A DNA stretch of 64,000 bases from Microseira sp003486305 (GTDB lineage Bacteria > Cyanobacteriota > Cyanobacteriia > Cyanobacteriales > Aerosakkonemataceae): the NCBI GenBank assembly GCA_031969655.1, contig DALYJX010000001.1, forward strand, positions 124,001 through 188,000. Reading direction: 5' to 3'. The notes beneath the pieces were generated by a model that worked only from the letters and a program-made list of their open reading frames with translations, searched no databases and was not told where the DNA came from. Every line of letters starts with the position of its first letter. The first letter of the stretch is position 1. Positions 28,801 to 37,289 of the stretch are shown piece by piece. Position numbers and translations under genes: made by a program.

Positions 28801-29648
28801 TCTACATTGTCCAGTATCAGCAGACAGCGATGCTGTTTAAAGTAACTAATCAATAGGGATAAGCTCTCGCCAAAGTCTTCTGGTAAATCAATTACCTGCT
28901 GATTCGACACAAGCTTAATTGTGTCTGCCAGGATTTTTTCGAGGGATGGAGCATTTTGTAGCGATCGCACGATCGTATACTCAAACTCATTATGGATTCG
29001 TTTTGCTAGCTCAACGGCTAGGGAAGTTTTACCAATCCCGCCAATCCCAAGAAGCGCCACCAGTCGGCAGCGATCGTCAATAATCCATCGTTTGAGTTGT
29101 TCAAGTTCGCTCGCGCGTCCGTAGAACACCGATGCACCATCCACATCTCCCCAATCTTGATGTGAGATGGCGTTGACCAAGTCTGCCTGAAGGATACTCG
29201 CTTTGTCACCTTCTTCAACATTGGAAAACCCAGTTGACTTTTGCTCTAGTAAAGGATAAGTGAGTCCAGATAGCTCAGCCGCAACTTTGTATCCAGCCCT
29301 CTCAAGTAAGTAAGCTACATCGCCCCAATGCCTGATTTTTACCGATAGCTCTGCTTCATCCTGATTCAGCAGTTCTTCCACATATCGGTATAACCCCTTG
29401 GCTAAAGCATCGCTGACTGTACCGACAGTATTACCCAGTTCCTTCGCGATTTCTTCGGGGCTATAGCCGCAAAGCAACCCTCTAGTATAGCACTTTTCAG
29501 CAGGTGTAAGTATCTTTCTTCTTTGTCCCGGCGAACATCGTTGCTTCGCCACAGTCAGCTTTTCATATAGCTGTTGCAGCTTCCAGTCTTTCTCAGCCTG
29601 GGTGAACTTTGCTTCATGTTGTCTTGAACGCTTTGAGGTAGATGCCAC
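25884..29648 (-). CDS. HTH - NB-ARC - 14 WD40 STAND regulator
   Basis: 1254 residues. An N-terminal helix-turn-helix (residues about 48-95, LTPAEKCYTRGLLCGYSPEE, IAKELGNTVGTVSDALAKGL) is of the type that precedes STAND domains in cyanobacteria. The NB-ARC NTPase has VFYGRASELEQL, Walker A GIGGIGKTSLA and Walker B RCLLILDNVEQ. Exactly fourteen WD40 repeats (FSPDGQILASGS..TVRLWD pattern) cover about residues 630-1225, enough for two seven-blade propellers. There is no protease domain. I infer a sensor or transcriptional regulator whose downstream operon partner, the caspase-NACHT protein, supplies the effector. Confidence 0.85.
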   Translation of the reverse strand: MASTSKRSRQHEAKFTQAEKDWKLQQLYEKLTVAKQRCSPGQRRKILTPAEKCYTRGLLCGYSPEEIAKELGNTVGTVSDALAKGLYRYVEELLNQDEAELSVKIRHWGDVAYLLERAGYKVAAELSGLTYPLLEQKSTGFSNVEEGDKASILQADLVNAISHQDWGDVDGASVFYGRASELEQLKRWIIDDRCRLVALLGIGGIGKTSLAVELAKRIHNEFEYTIVRSLQNAPSLEKILADTIKLVSNQQVIDLPEDFGESLSLLISYFKQHRCLLILDNVEQIMQEGDRVGRYREGYEKYGELLKRVGKADHQSCLVLTSRELPKEIAAQEGENLPVRIYQVSSLQPEDAEKIVLFKGLSGSKDELIKLVERYECHPLALELVTATIKKVCNGNIAKFLHKNLATFRTISSILDWHFQRMLPVEKQVMYWLAINCDLIPLEELQDDIEPLLTVEELIESLESLVDRSLIKSSPAGFKQQPVIMEYMTDRFIRQIGEEISNEKFECLRNYAIIKATAKDYIRESQTSNILKPIADNLQAVFGSKAVVEALLKQILSKLRINSLGYKSYAVGNIINLLAYLQVNFREYDFSNLTVWQAFLRDANLHYVNFAGANIAKSVFTENIDIIVAVTFSPDGQLLAASDYRGQIHLWQVGKGEKLFTLNAHIFVTRSVVFSPDGQILASASDDKTVKLWNLQTRQCIITLHGHTHRVSSIAFSPQGNILASGGDDKMVKLWDVITGECHATLQGHTSRIRAIAFHPKGKTLATASSDRTVRLWDIDNGKCLSILNGHDQSVYTVSYSPNGETLASGSADQTIKIWDVRNIHNNQCLITLKEHSSEVSSVVFSPNGEILATGSYDKTVRYWDIRNIRNCRVLTICKGHASWVHSVAFSPNGQILASGGDDRTVMLWDISEGKCLGNWRGRPSIVYSVAFSPEGNILASGSADKAISLWDVSNGNCLNILSGHTERVYSIAFSKDGQTLVSGSDDHRVRLWNVRDGKCLNTLPGHTHRVRSVAFSSQGGIIASGSRDRQVKLWDVRTGQCIAIFQEDTDLVYAVAFSPDGQIIASSSNDYSVKLRNVQTGECLATFRGHEREINSIAFSPDGQILATGSGDSTVRLWNITTYQCLAILPEHANWVFSVTFSPNGKILASGSGDNTVRLWDVNTHQCLTTLQGHTDWVHSVAFSPNGETLVSGSADETIKLWDVKTGECQRTLSMPKPYEGMNIAGVTGLSEATKTTLLALGAVENRGQSSYT

Positions 29649-29845
29649 AGGGGTAATACTTACTGTCTTAGTTAAATTCCTTATCTAAATCCTAATCAAT
29701 TTACTCTCAAAGGCTCGGTTGGCTCTGGAAATATATCAGGATTTTCGTCTGGAGACTACTATTTTCCATTTTTATATGTTGGAAATGCCAGGGTAAGGAG
29801 GCAAAACCCATTCCAACCGCTCAATTCTTTTGAAAGGAGTGAAGC

Positions 29846-30334
29846 ATGACAAACATAAAAATTCGCAGGGCTAAGGAATCGGATGCTGAAGTCCTTCGCC
29901 ACCTTGTTAAGGAGTTTGCACAAACCCAAAAAGCTCCACCACCTGATGATCGAGCAAATTTCCGGCTGCAACTTGATGCTTTTAGCCCGAACCCACCTCT
30001 CGATATATGGCTAGCTGAAATTGATGGTAAACCAGTCGGTTACGCCGCTACATACTATACCTACTCCACCTTTAAAGGTACATACACTCTACATTTGGAA
30101 GATTACTTTGTGTTGGAAGACCATCAAAAAAAAGGAATAGGAGGAGCGCTTTTAAAGCACTGCACCAAAATAGCATGGGAAAAGAATTGCGGGCGGATAG
30201 ACTTTCTCGTATTGAAAGATAACCCAGCTATAGAAATCTATCAACATTATGGTGCTGTTGAGTTAAAAGATTGGACACCGTATCGCTTTGAGGGCGAACA
30301 GATTGAAGCGATCGCTTGTCAAGAAAATTGGTAA
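29846..30334 (+). CDS. GNAT-family N-acetyltransferase
   Basis: 162 residues with a complete GNAT fold: N-terminal KIRRAKESDAEVLRHLVKEF, acetyl-CoA-binding DYFVLEDHQKKGIGGALL (motif A, Q-K-K-G-I-G) and a C-terminal IYQHYGAVELKDW. It resembles diamine/amino-acid acetyltransferases. A strong AAAGGAG precedes the ATG. It opens a roughly 9-kb co-directional run (29.8-38.9 kb) and has a distant paralogue at 35045. The substrate is unknown; detoxification or tailoring of an amino-acid-derived compound is an inference. Confidence 0.85.
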   Translation: MTNIKIRRAKESDAEVLRHLVKEFAQTQKAPPPDDRANFRLQLDAFSPNPPLDIWLAEIDGKPVGYAATYYTYSTFKGTYTLHLEDYFVLEDHQKKGIGGALLKHCTKIAWEKNCGRIDFLVLKDNPAIEIYQHYGAVELKDWTPYRFEGEQIEAIACQENW

Positions 30335-30433
30335 CTCAAATTACTAATTTTAACTGCCATAACTACAACAACAAGCAAAAAGTTTAAGCATCTACTTTGA
30401 CTACATATTTGCACATTTGAAGGAGATTAACTA

Positions 30434-32026
30434 ATGGCTCTTAGCGAAGCACAAGCCCGCCGTCAAAAAATAAAACAATTGCGCGAGCAGGGAATTGACC
30501 CCTATCCCGCTGCCCGATATAAACGCACTCATACTACACAGAAGGTCAAAGAGTTGTTTAGCCAACCAGGAAAGGAATTAGATAAAGGGCAATCCGATCC
30601 AAGCGAAACCTCTCTCAAGCTTTCTGGACGTATAGTTTCCAAACGCGATAGCGGAGGTATTATCTTTGTCGATTTACGAGATATCAAAAGTAACATTCAA
30701 CTCAAGATTGAAAAACAATTCTTCCAATCCGATCGGGGAATAACCTTTGAGCAGCTTGAATTACTAGACACAGGAGATTGGCTCGGAGTCGAAGGGATTG
30801 GATGCCGCACTCTGCGAGGTGAATTATCTATTCAAGTAAGAGAGCTCGTAATTCTATCAAAAGCCTCTATTCCATTTTCAGACGCATACTATGGAGTCAA
30901 TGACATAGAAATATGCCGACGGCATCGGGAAATGGATCTGGCTGGCAATCAAAAATCTTTAGGACGCTTTATAGTTCGCAGCCGAATTATTCAAAGTATC
31001 CGCTTTTATCTACACGAGGCTGAATTTTACGAAATAGAAACCCCTATGCTGCAAGCAATTTACGGGGGCGCTGCTGCTAAACCATTTATTACCCACCATA
31101 ATGCTCTGGACATGGACTTGTATCTGAGAATTGCTCCAGAGTTATATCTAAAGCGGGCAATTTGTGGAGGCTTTGAGCGAGTCTTTGAATTAGGGCGGGT
31201 ATTCCGCAATGAAGGGATTGATAGCACACACAATCCCGAATTCACTTCCTTAGAAGTTTACCAAGCCTATGCAGATTTATTCGACATGATAGATTTAACA
31301 GAAAATATTATCTGCTATGCCGCAACTGCTGCTCGTAGTGATACCAAAGAAATTGATTTTCAGGGCAAGTCAATAAGTTTAGAGCGCAAGTATGACCACA
31401 GTGATAAGTATCCCGAACTGCCTGGTAAACACTGGCAAGTCAAAACAATGGCGGAGGCTGTTAAGGATGTAACAAAATTAGACTTTGAAAGCTTTTCAAT
31501 TTTGTCCGAAGCTGTTGAAGCTGTCGAAAAATATTTGGAAAATATTAACGCTAAGCTTGCCGATCGACAAAAAAAGTTAAGCCTGTCAGATTTAGAAAAA
31601 CAGAGTTTGGGTTACTTGCTGTATGCTGTTTTCGATAAATTTGTAGAACGCACGCTAATTGAACCCACCTTCATAATTGACTTTCCAGTAGAGGTGTGTC
31701 CCTTAGCTAAGCAACACCGCAGTAAACCTGGCTTCGCAGAACGGTTTGAATTATTTATCAATGGTACAGAATATGCTAACGCATTTTCTGAATTGAACGA
31801 TCCAGAAGTACAAAGACAACGGTTTGAGGAACAGCAAATCCAAAGGGAAGCTGGAGACGAAGAAGCTCATCCATTGGATGAAGACTACATTGAAGCTTTG
31901 TCGTTAGGAATGCCTAATTGCGGTGGTTTAGGGATTGGTATCGATCGCCTTGTCATGCTGTTGACCGACACTCAAAGCATCAGAGACGTTGTAATGTTTC
32001 CCACAATGCGACCTGTCAAAGATTAA
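30434..32026 (+). CDS. lysS: Lysyl-tRNA synthetase, class II
   Basis: 530 residues, the usual length. The OB-fold anticodon-binding domain (KLSGRIVSKRDSGGIIFVDL) is followed by the class II core: motif 1 around ETPML, FITHHNALDMDLYLRIAPEL, motif 2 FELGRVFRNEGIDSTHNPEF, lysine-pocket FSELND and motif 3 GIGIDRLVMLLT. All look intact, so it should charge tRNA-Lys. The ribosome site is AAGGAG. The setting, between an acetyltransferase and a homoserine dehydrogenase in what looks like a specialised locus, suggests a second copy, possibly inhibitor-resistant. Whether another lysS exists in the genome cannot be seen here. Confidence 0.93.
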   Translation: MALSEAQARRQKIKQLREQGIDPYPAARYKRTHTTQKVKELFSQPGKELDKGQSDPSETSLKLSGRIVSKRDSGGIIFVDLRDIKSNIQLKIEKQFFQSDRGITFEQLELLDTGDWLGVEGIGCRTLRGELSIQVRELVILSKASIPFSDAYYGVNDIEICRRHREMDLAGNQKSLGRFIVRSRIIQSIRFYLHEAEFYEIETPMLQAIYGGAAAKPFITHHNALDMDLYLRIAPELYLKRAICGGFERVFELGRVFRNEGIDSTHNPEFTSLEVYQAYADLFDMIDLTENIICYAATAARSDTKEIDFQGKSISLERKYDHSDKYPELPGKHWQVKTMAEAVKDVTKLDFESFSILSEAVEAVEKYLENINAKLADRQKKLSLSDLEKQSLGYLLYAVFDKFVERTLIEPTFIIDFPVEVCPLAKQHRSKPGFAERFELFINGTEYANAFSELNDPEVQRQRFEEQQIQREAGDEEAHPLDEDYIEALSLGMPNCGGLGIGIDRLVMLLTDTQSIRDVVMFPTMRPVKD

Positions 32027-32062
32027 AGTCCCAAATCAAAATTTTGAGGAGAATGAAACTTT

Positions 32063-33328
32063 ATGAAAATTGGGATGTTGGGATTGGGAACAGTAGGGGG
32101 TGGAGTCGCCAAGATTCTCGAATCTCCGTCTGGAAGAACTCCACTCTTATTTAAAGTTGAGTTGGTTCAAGTTGGGGTACGCGATCTAACTAAACCGCGA
32201 CATAATTCTCTACCGCCACAAAAGCTGACAACTCACTTAGAAAAAATTGTTACCGATGCAGAGATTGACATAGTTGTTGAAGTAATGGGCGGTTTAGAGC
32301 CTGCCCGTACACTCATTCTTAAAGCAATTGAGAATGGCAAGCACGTTGTTACTGCTAACAAGTCTTTAATTGCAGCCTACGGTTCGGAAATTTTTGCTTC
32401 AGCTAAAGATAAGGGAGTTTGTATTGCGTTTGAAGCAGCAGTAGGCGGTGGTATTCCAATTATTCAGTGCTTGAAACAATCGCTAGGAGCTAACAAAATT
32501 AAGCAAATTACTGGCATTGTCAATGGCACAACTAACTATATTCTCAGCCAGATGGCTCAAAAAGGAGTTTCGTTCGATGATGCCTTACAAGATGCGATGC
32601 AAAAAGGATATGCTGAAGCGAATCCTACAGCCGATGTTGATGGAATAGATGCGACGGAAAAACTGGCAATTCTAGCTTTAGTCGGGTTTGGCATTAAGGT
32701 AGACTGCCAGAAAATTTTTAAAACCGGAATTCGTTCCATCTCTCAAAGAGATATCGCTTATGCTAAAGCGATGAATTATACGATTAAACTTTTGGCAAAT
32801 GCTCGGCTGAATGAAGACGATAGCTTGCAACTTAATGTCCAGCCTCACTTTGTTGAAAATAGTCATCCTCTGGCGGCGATTAATGATGTCTTCAATGCCA
32901 TATTTTTAGAGGGCGATCCAGTTGGACAATTGATGTTATACGGGCAAGGTGCTGGGGAAGGTGCAACTGCTAGTGCTGTAGTTTCGGACATTTTGAATAT
33001 TGTTAGCAGTAGTGCTAGTTGGCAAAATATCCATGTAAAATCATCCAAACTTGCCTCGGCTTCTCAAGAAATGGAAAGCAATTTTTATTTGCGAGTGGTA
33101 ACAGAAAAAATTGCAACAGCAGCAGGTGCGATCGCTTGGTCTTTAGGAGATTTTAATGTGCCGCCTATGTCCGTCCAACAACAGATTACCAAAGAGGGAG
33201 TGTTAGAAATTGCGATTATTACCGAATCAGTTTTTAGAAGCACTTTGGATAATGCAATCGGCAGCATTCGCGGCTTGCCTTATGTCAAAGAGGTTGCTAA
33301 TGTTTTACCGATTTTAGAGGCTCAGTAA
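32063..33328 (+). CDS. hom: Homoserine dehydrogenase
   Basis: 421 residues. The NAD(P)-binding motif GLGTVGGGV is at residues 7-15, followed by VTANKSLIA (usually ANKALIA) and the substrate region GYAEANPTADVDGIDATEKL. A C-terminal ACT-like domain (FYLRVVTEKIATAAGAIAWS...) is partly diverged from the usual threonine-sensing form. It reduces aspartate semialdehyde to homoserine in the Thr/Met branch. GAGGAGA precedes the ATG by 11 bases. With the degenerate aspartokinase at 37290 and LysRS it gives the locus three aspartate-family proteins. A paralogue with altered feedback is likely but not shown. Confidence 0.92.
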   Translation: MKIGMLGLGTVGGGVAKILESPSGRTPLLFKVELVQVGVRDLTKPRHNSLPPQKLTTHLEKIVTDAEIDIVVEVMGGLEPARTLILKAIENGKHVVTANKSLIAAYGSEIFASAKDKGVCIAFEAAVGGGIPIIQCLKQSLGANKIKQITGIVNGTTNYILSQMAQKGVSFDDALQDAMQKGYAEANPTADVDGIDATEKLAILALVGFGIKVDCQKIFKTGIRSISQRDIAYAKAMNYTIKLLANARLNEDDSLQLNVQPHFVENSHPLAAINDVFNAIFLEGDPVGQLMLYGQGAGEGATASAVVSDILNIVSSSASWQNIHVKSSKLASASQEMESNFYLRVVTEKIATAAGAIAWSLGDFNVPPMSVQQQITKEGVLEIAIITESVFRSTLDNAIGSIRGLPYVKEVANVLPILEAQ

Positions 33329-33364
33329 TGCTTGTACAAATACTATTTTACACAGGTAATTCCT

Positions 33365-33997
33365 ATGGCTATTCAAATCAACACTAAGCACTGTTGCGAA
33401 GATTACTGGTCTCCTGGTGGTTCTGATTGCACGCTGCTTGCAGGTTATATTGCAGGTCTTAACAGCAATAGTAGGGTTTTAGACATTGGTTGTGGTAGTG
33501 GCTGTGCTTCAATCAATCTAGCTTTGGAATTTGGTTCTCAGTGTTTCGCTATTGATTCCGAAGAGGAATATATCCAAATAGCTAACATCAATACGGCTCG
33601 TTTTGGAGTAAGAGATAAAACTAATTTTCTGCATCTTGATTTATTGAATTTACAGAATAGTATAAAATCTGGTCATCTTCCAGAAACTTATGATTTAGTA
33701 ATTGCTGAAGGAGGTATTGCCAGCTATGTAGGACTAGAAGAGTTTTTTCAATTCCTTATGCCTCTATTAAAGCCTGAATCTGTGTTTGCCTTGAGTGATG
33801 TCATTTTTCGAGAGGGTATTTCTAGTAGAAAATTCAAGTTGCCTTTTGAAATACCGACAGGAATTCGAGAGTTTTATAGAACTGGCGGTTACGCTGAGGC
33901 TATGCGCGCTCGCTCTACGGAATCACAATATGAGAAAACTTTGCACAAAATAGGACTTGAGAAGATATTTTCCTTCCATCTTTCGCGTTCACATTGA
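33365..33997 (+). CDS. SAM-dependent methyltransferase (class I)
   Basis: About 210 residues; ATG at 33365 (MAIQINTKHCCEDYW) is preferred to a TTG at 33332. The Rossmann methyltransferase motif I VLDIGCGSGCASINLA is present, with the acidic motif II FAIDSEEEY and a motif IV-like DLVIAEGG. The family resembles small-molecule methyltransferases of the UbiE/Methyltransf_11/25 type. It lies 36 bp after hom, so is probably co-transcribed. The substrate is unknown. Confidence 0.85.
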   Translation: MAIQINTKHCCEDYWSPGGSDCTLLAGYIAGLNSNSRVLDIGCGSGCASINLALEFGSQCFAIDSEEEYIQIANINTARFGVRDKTNFLHLDLLNLQNSIKSGHLPETYDLVIAEGGIASYVGLEEFFQFLMPLLKPESVFALSDVIFREGISSRKFKLPFEIPTGIREFYRTGGYAEAMRARSTESQYEKTLHKIGLEKIFSFHLSRSH

Positions 33998-34162
33998 CGT
34001 AAATTTCATACCAATTTGAAAACTAATGCGCTCCAAAAAACAGGGTCTTCTCAAAGAGAACCGGCTTACATTCAGACTATATTTCATGATGAGGCTTTTT
34101 TCAATCTTGAAGCACAAAAGTATATTGCTTACCTTTATTTGATTGGTAATAAAATAAAATAG
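33998..34162 (+). pseudogene. Possible gene remnant after the methyltransferase
   Basis: The frame of the methyltransferase continues past its TGA for 54 codons and reads protein-like (REPAYIQTIFHDEAFFNLEA, QKYIAYLYLIGNK) to TAG at 34160. There is no start of its own. It is probably the 3' end of a deleted gene. The family is not recognised. Confidence 0.3.
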
Positions 34163-34215
34163 GGTCTTTTTCTAATATCTAGCCACTCGCACTCATCTTT
34201 TATTCAAGGAAAAAA

Positions 34216-35040
34216 ATGAACGAACAAAATCTAACCAATGACCACAAATGGCTAATCCCATCTGAGCGTGTCGCTTTAAAGCCTGATTCAGGAGCCGAAT
34301 CTGGTTGGGATAATAAGCATAAAGAGGGATATAGCCAACAAGTTTTCAGTGTGACTGATGATGAAAACTTATGTAAGACCTTAATTCATGACATACCACA
34401 GTTTCGGGGCGCCAAAGTTCTGATTCCTGGTTGTGGTTCTAGAATAAACCTTCAAGAAAGATTGCTGATGGATTGTCCAGAAATTGGAGAACTTTACTGC
34501 ACCGACTTCTCTCAAGAAGCAATTGATATTGCCCAATCAACATGGCACTCCTCTAGCGAGAGAATCAAGTTTGAAGTTCTCGATTCTACAAAAATAACTG
34601 AATTAAAACCAGGGTTGAGTAACTATTTTGACTTCATATTAGTGGTCAACTCAGTTTTAGATCGAGATGATTCAACCAACCGCCGCATGATTCAAGAATT
34701 TGGTAAGCTTTTAAAGCCAGGGGGAAGAATTTACGGATTATTCCCAACAATATTCTGTGGATTAGAAATTGAGCAGCTAGACCCTACTTGGTCTCATCGC
34801 GGTTTTGCTTACCTGCCCTCTAGTGGATTTTTTGAAAGGAGACAGAGTTATCGCCAAATATTCTACACGCCTTTGCGCTTGAATCGCATCTTCAAGGAAG
34901 CTGGGTTGAAGCGCAAGCAATTTGAGATTTTCTTTTGTGATTCTGAATTCCTTAGTAAGAATGCGGAAAAGATTTACAACATTGACGATTCGGATATCTA
35001 TATCTGGGAATTTATAGTTAGGTATGAAAAGGAAGTCTAG
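34216..35040 (+). CDS. SAM-dependent methyltransferase (class I)
   Basis: 274 residues. Motif I is VLIPGCGSRINLQE; LYCTDFSQEAIDIA and YFDFILVVNSVLD follow, then LLKPGGRIYGLFP, the typical post-motif III region. The C-terminal half (SHRGFAYLPSSGFFERRQSY) may form the substrate lid. It differs from the previous methyltransferase, so they are not a recent duplicate. It ends four bases before the GNAT start and may begin a new transcript, since a 219-bp gap precedes it. Confidence 0.82.
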   Translation: MNEQNLTNDHKWLIPSERVALKPDSGAESGWDNKHKEGYSQQVFSVTDDENLCKTLIHDIPQFRGAKVLIPGCGSRINLQERLLMDCPEIGELYCTDFSQEAIDIAQSTWHSSSERIKFEVLDSTKITELKPGLSNYFDFILVVNSVLDRDDSTNRRMIQEFGKLLKPGGRIYGLFPTIFCGLEIEQLDPTWSHRGFAYLPSSGFFERRQSYRQIFYTPLRLNRIFKEAGLKRKQFEIFFCDSEFLSKNAEKIYNIDDSDIYIWEFIVRYEKEV

Positions 35041-35044
35041 AACC

Positions 35045-35548
35045 ATGAGTGTTTTGCAAAAAGTGAAAATTCGCAGGGCAATAGCAACGGATAGAGAACA
35101 GCTAGGCAATATGGTAAAAGCCCTAGCTAACCACTTAAAACGACCTCTCACTTATGAAGCATTAGAACGACTAAAATGCGATGCTTTTGGAACGCTACCA
35201 CCCTTTGATACATGGATTGCGGAAGTTGATAGCTCAATAGTAGGATATGCCATTACAACCTACGATTACTGGACTCTTTACGCTGCTCGCGCTTTGCATT
35301 TGAACAATCTTTTTGTGCTGCCTGAATATCGTTCGCAGGGAGTAGGCAAGACAATATTATTCCATTTGTGCAAGTTAGCAGTAGATTCAAGTTGTGCGGG
35401 TTTAAAGTTTGAAGTTATTAGTTGGGATACCGAAGCTATAGGGTTTTACGAACGCCTTGGTGTCAAACGGTCTGATAATTATCTATCGTACAGTCTCAAG
35501 GGTGAAGACCTCGAACAGATTGTGGCTTATTTACAAATCAATAGCTGA
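35045..35548 (+). CDS. GNAT-family N-acetyltransferase
   Basis: 167 residues from ATG 35045, preceded by GGAAG; an upstream ATG at 35024 inside the previous gene is in frame. KIRRAIATDREQLGNMVKAL and the acetyl-CoA loop LFVLPEYRSQGVGKTIL are present. It is related in layout to the GNAT at 29846 (both end after a short FYERLG/IYQHYG helix). Co-translation with the methyltransferase is likely. The substrate is unknown. Confidence 0.85.
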   Translation: MSVLQKVKIRRAIATDREQLGNMVKALANHLKRPLTYEALERLKCDAFGTLPPFDTWIAEVDSSIVGYAITTYDYWTLYAARALHLNNLFVLPEYRSQGVGKTILFHLCKLAVDSSCAGLKFEVISWDTEAIGFYERLGVKRSDNYLSYSLKGEDLEQIVAYLQINS

Positions 35549-35575
35549 ACCATTATTCGACGGGGGAGACGGTTT

Positions 35576-35896
35576 ATGAAGATACACGGAAGCTTTTTTA
35601 TCATTTGTGTTCAACTATGTTTTTCTCTTTCTGCTACTCTTATAAAGAAATATGCTGGAGATAGAAACTGCTTATTAGTTGCTTCTGTTGCTGATTTATA
35701 CGAGGGGAGCATCCTATTTTTATTAATTTTAATATCTCCTTCATTTTTACTTGTAATTGACGCAGCAAAGTTATGTTTAATGCAATTTCAAAAAGCAGAA
35801 TTATTTGGCATAATCGTTGCAGGTATTATCCAGGTAAGCATTGGAGAATCTTTATATTATTGGGATTTGACTAGAGGTAGAGTTAGGCTCAGGTAA
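35576..35896 (+). pseudogene. Truncated EamA/DMT-type exporter
   Basis: About 106 residues with three hydrophobic helices. The last reads GIIVAGIIQVSIGESLYYWD, matching the end region of EamA repeats; intact DMT exporters have about ten helices. Just after YYWDLT the similarity ends where an AstE-like reading frame begins in another phase, indicating a deletion that fused two genes. It would once have exported a small metabolite. Confidence 0.6.
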
Positions 35897-36317
35897 TGAT
35901 GTTAACCGTCACGATGTAAAGCGTTACTCAGATATAATTATGAACTATCTGTGCTACCGAGGATTTATTCCTGGCAATCCACAAAAGTTTTCCAGTCAAG
36001 TTTACATACCGAAAGAAGGCATTAACATAGCGGATACTAAATATTCTGCTCCTTGCAGTGGTTTCTTTTATCCATCTGTAGAACCTGGAGCAGTTATTGA
36101 AGTCGGTGATGAAATTGGAAAAATTGTGTCCTTGAGTCAACTAAAGAACTACGCGCAACGATGTGAATTTCCAGAAAAACTATATGAAAGCTTAAGCGTT
36201 AGCCTGTACGCACGCAAAAAAGCTTTTGTCTTGAATCGCATAGATTCAGCTATGGTTTTCCAAGGAATGACCTTGTTTCAGGTTATGGAAGATTTTGAAA
36301 CCTGGACTCTACTTTAG
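35871..36317 (+). pseudogene. C-terminal part of an AstE/aspartoacylase-like enzyme
   Basis: The open frame starts right after a TGA at 35868 with no ATG at its head and reads LEVELGSGNDVNRHDVKRYS then IIMNYLCYRGF, as in M14-like succinylglutamate desuccinylase/aspartoacylase proteins. A beta-barrel segment follows (YSAPCSGFFYPSVEPGAVIE, VGDEIGKIVSL). The zinc-binding N-terminal half is missing. An internal ATG at 35940 could still give a 125-residue product. It lies 47 bp before the S66 peptidase gene. Confidence 0.6.
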
Positions 36318-36364
36318 CAAAAAACCTACAGCCGTAATTACTGTGATTAACACCTATATTAACT

Positions 36365-37231
36365 ATGCCTCACATTTACATTTGTTCTCCTTCAGCACCA
36401 TTTGCTATCACTCAGTTTTACCTCAATTCTTCCATCAAGACTCTCAATCAGTTGGGTTATGATGTCACCTTATCTTCCCACGCACAGGATAACTGGGGTA
36501 ATATTTCCAGTCCCATTCCTCTGCGAGTATCAGATTTACAAGAAGGCTTTATTAACCCTGAATATGATGTAGTTATGGCATCTGTTGGAGGCTGGTGTTC
36601 TAATGAAATACTTCCACATATAGACTATAAACTAATTGCTAGATATCCGAAATCTTTTATTGGTATGAGTGATATTACCACTCTATGCTGGAATCTTTGG
36701 CAAAAGGCTAATATCCCGACCATTTATGGCCTAAATTTGCGCCATTTTGCTGAAGATACGCCACTATCAAAGTTTTGGCAGTTTCAAAAAACGCTAGCAA
36801 GTCCGCAGCAGTTTTCCGGTTTCACACGAAAGCCAATCGAAGAATTCCAAATTTATCGTTCAGGACGTATGTCTGGACTTTTAGTAGGGGGTAATTTAGC
36901 TGTGATGTGCTGGCTATTAGGTACGCCTTTTGCTCCTGAAATTCCGAACCGAGCAATTTTGTTTTTAGAAGACGACATTGAAACCAATGGCTACTATTGG
37001 CAAATGTATTTAACCCATCTTAAGCAAGCTGGAGTATTTGAAAAAATCAGTGGTTTAATTTTTGGTCAAGTGGACGAAGGTAGTGTATTTCAACCTAAGT
37101 CGTCCTTTAAAGAAATTTTAGACATCGTTGTAGGTGAATATGATTTTCCGGTCTTGATAGAAGCAGACTTCGGTCATATTACTAATCCTATAAGTATTCC
37201 CTTTGGGGTTTACTACGAGTTAACAATTTAA
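36365..37231 (+). CDS. S66-family peptidase (MccF / LD-carboxypeptidase type)
   Basis: 288 residues. The nucleophile is Ser102 in FIGMSDIT, and the rest of the triad is probably Glu202 (LFLEDDIE) and His271 (DFGHITNP), spaced as in the family. S66 members are cytosolic: some recycle murein tetrapeptides, others (MccF) hydrolyse the bond of peptidyl- or aminoacyl-adenylate antibiotics and give immunity. The surrounding LysRS, acetyltransferases and exporter remnant favour a self-immunity role, but recycling cannot be excluded. Confidence 0.85.
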   Translation: MPHIYICSPSAPFAITQFYLNSSIKTLNQLGYDVTLSSHAQDNWGNISSPIPLRVSDLQEGFINPEYDVVMASVGGWCSNEILPHIDYKLIARYPKSFIGMSDITTLCWNLWQKANIPTIYGLNLRHFAEDTPLSKFWQFQKTLASPQQFSGFTRKPIEEFQIYRSGRMSGLLVGGNLAVMCWLLGTPFAPEIPNRAILFLEDDIETNGYYWQMYLTHLKQAGVFEKISGLIFGQVDEGSVFQPKSSFKEILDIVVGEYDFPVLIEADFGHITNPISIPFGVYYELTI

Positions 37232-37289
37232 TTCCTCAGTTTCATAAAAATTGCACCGCTCACTTTTTGTCTTCATTCAACCTAACTCT

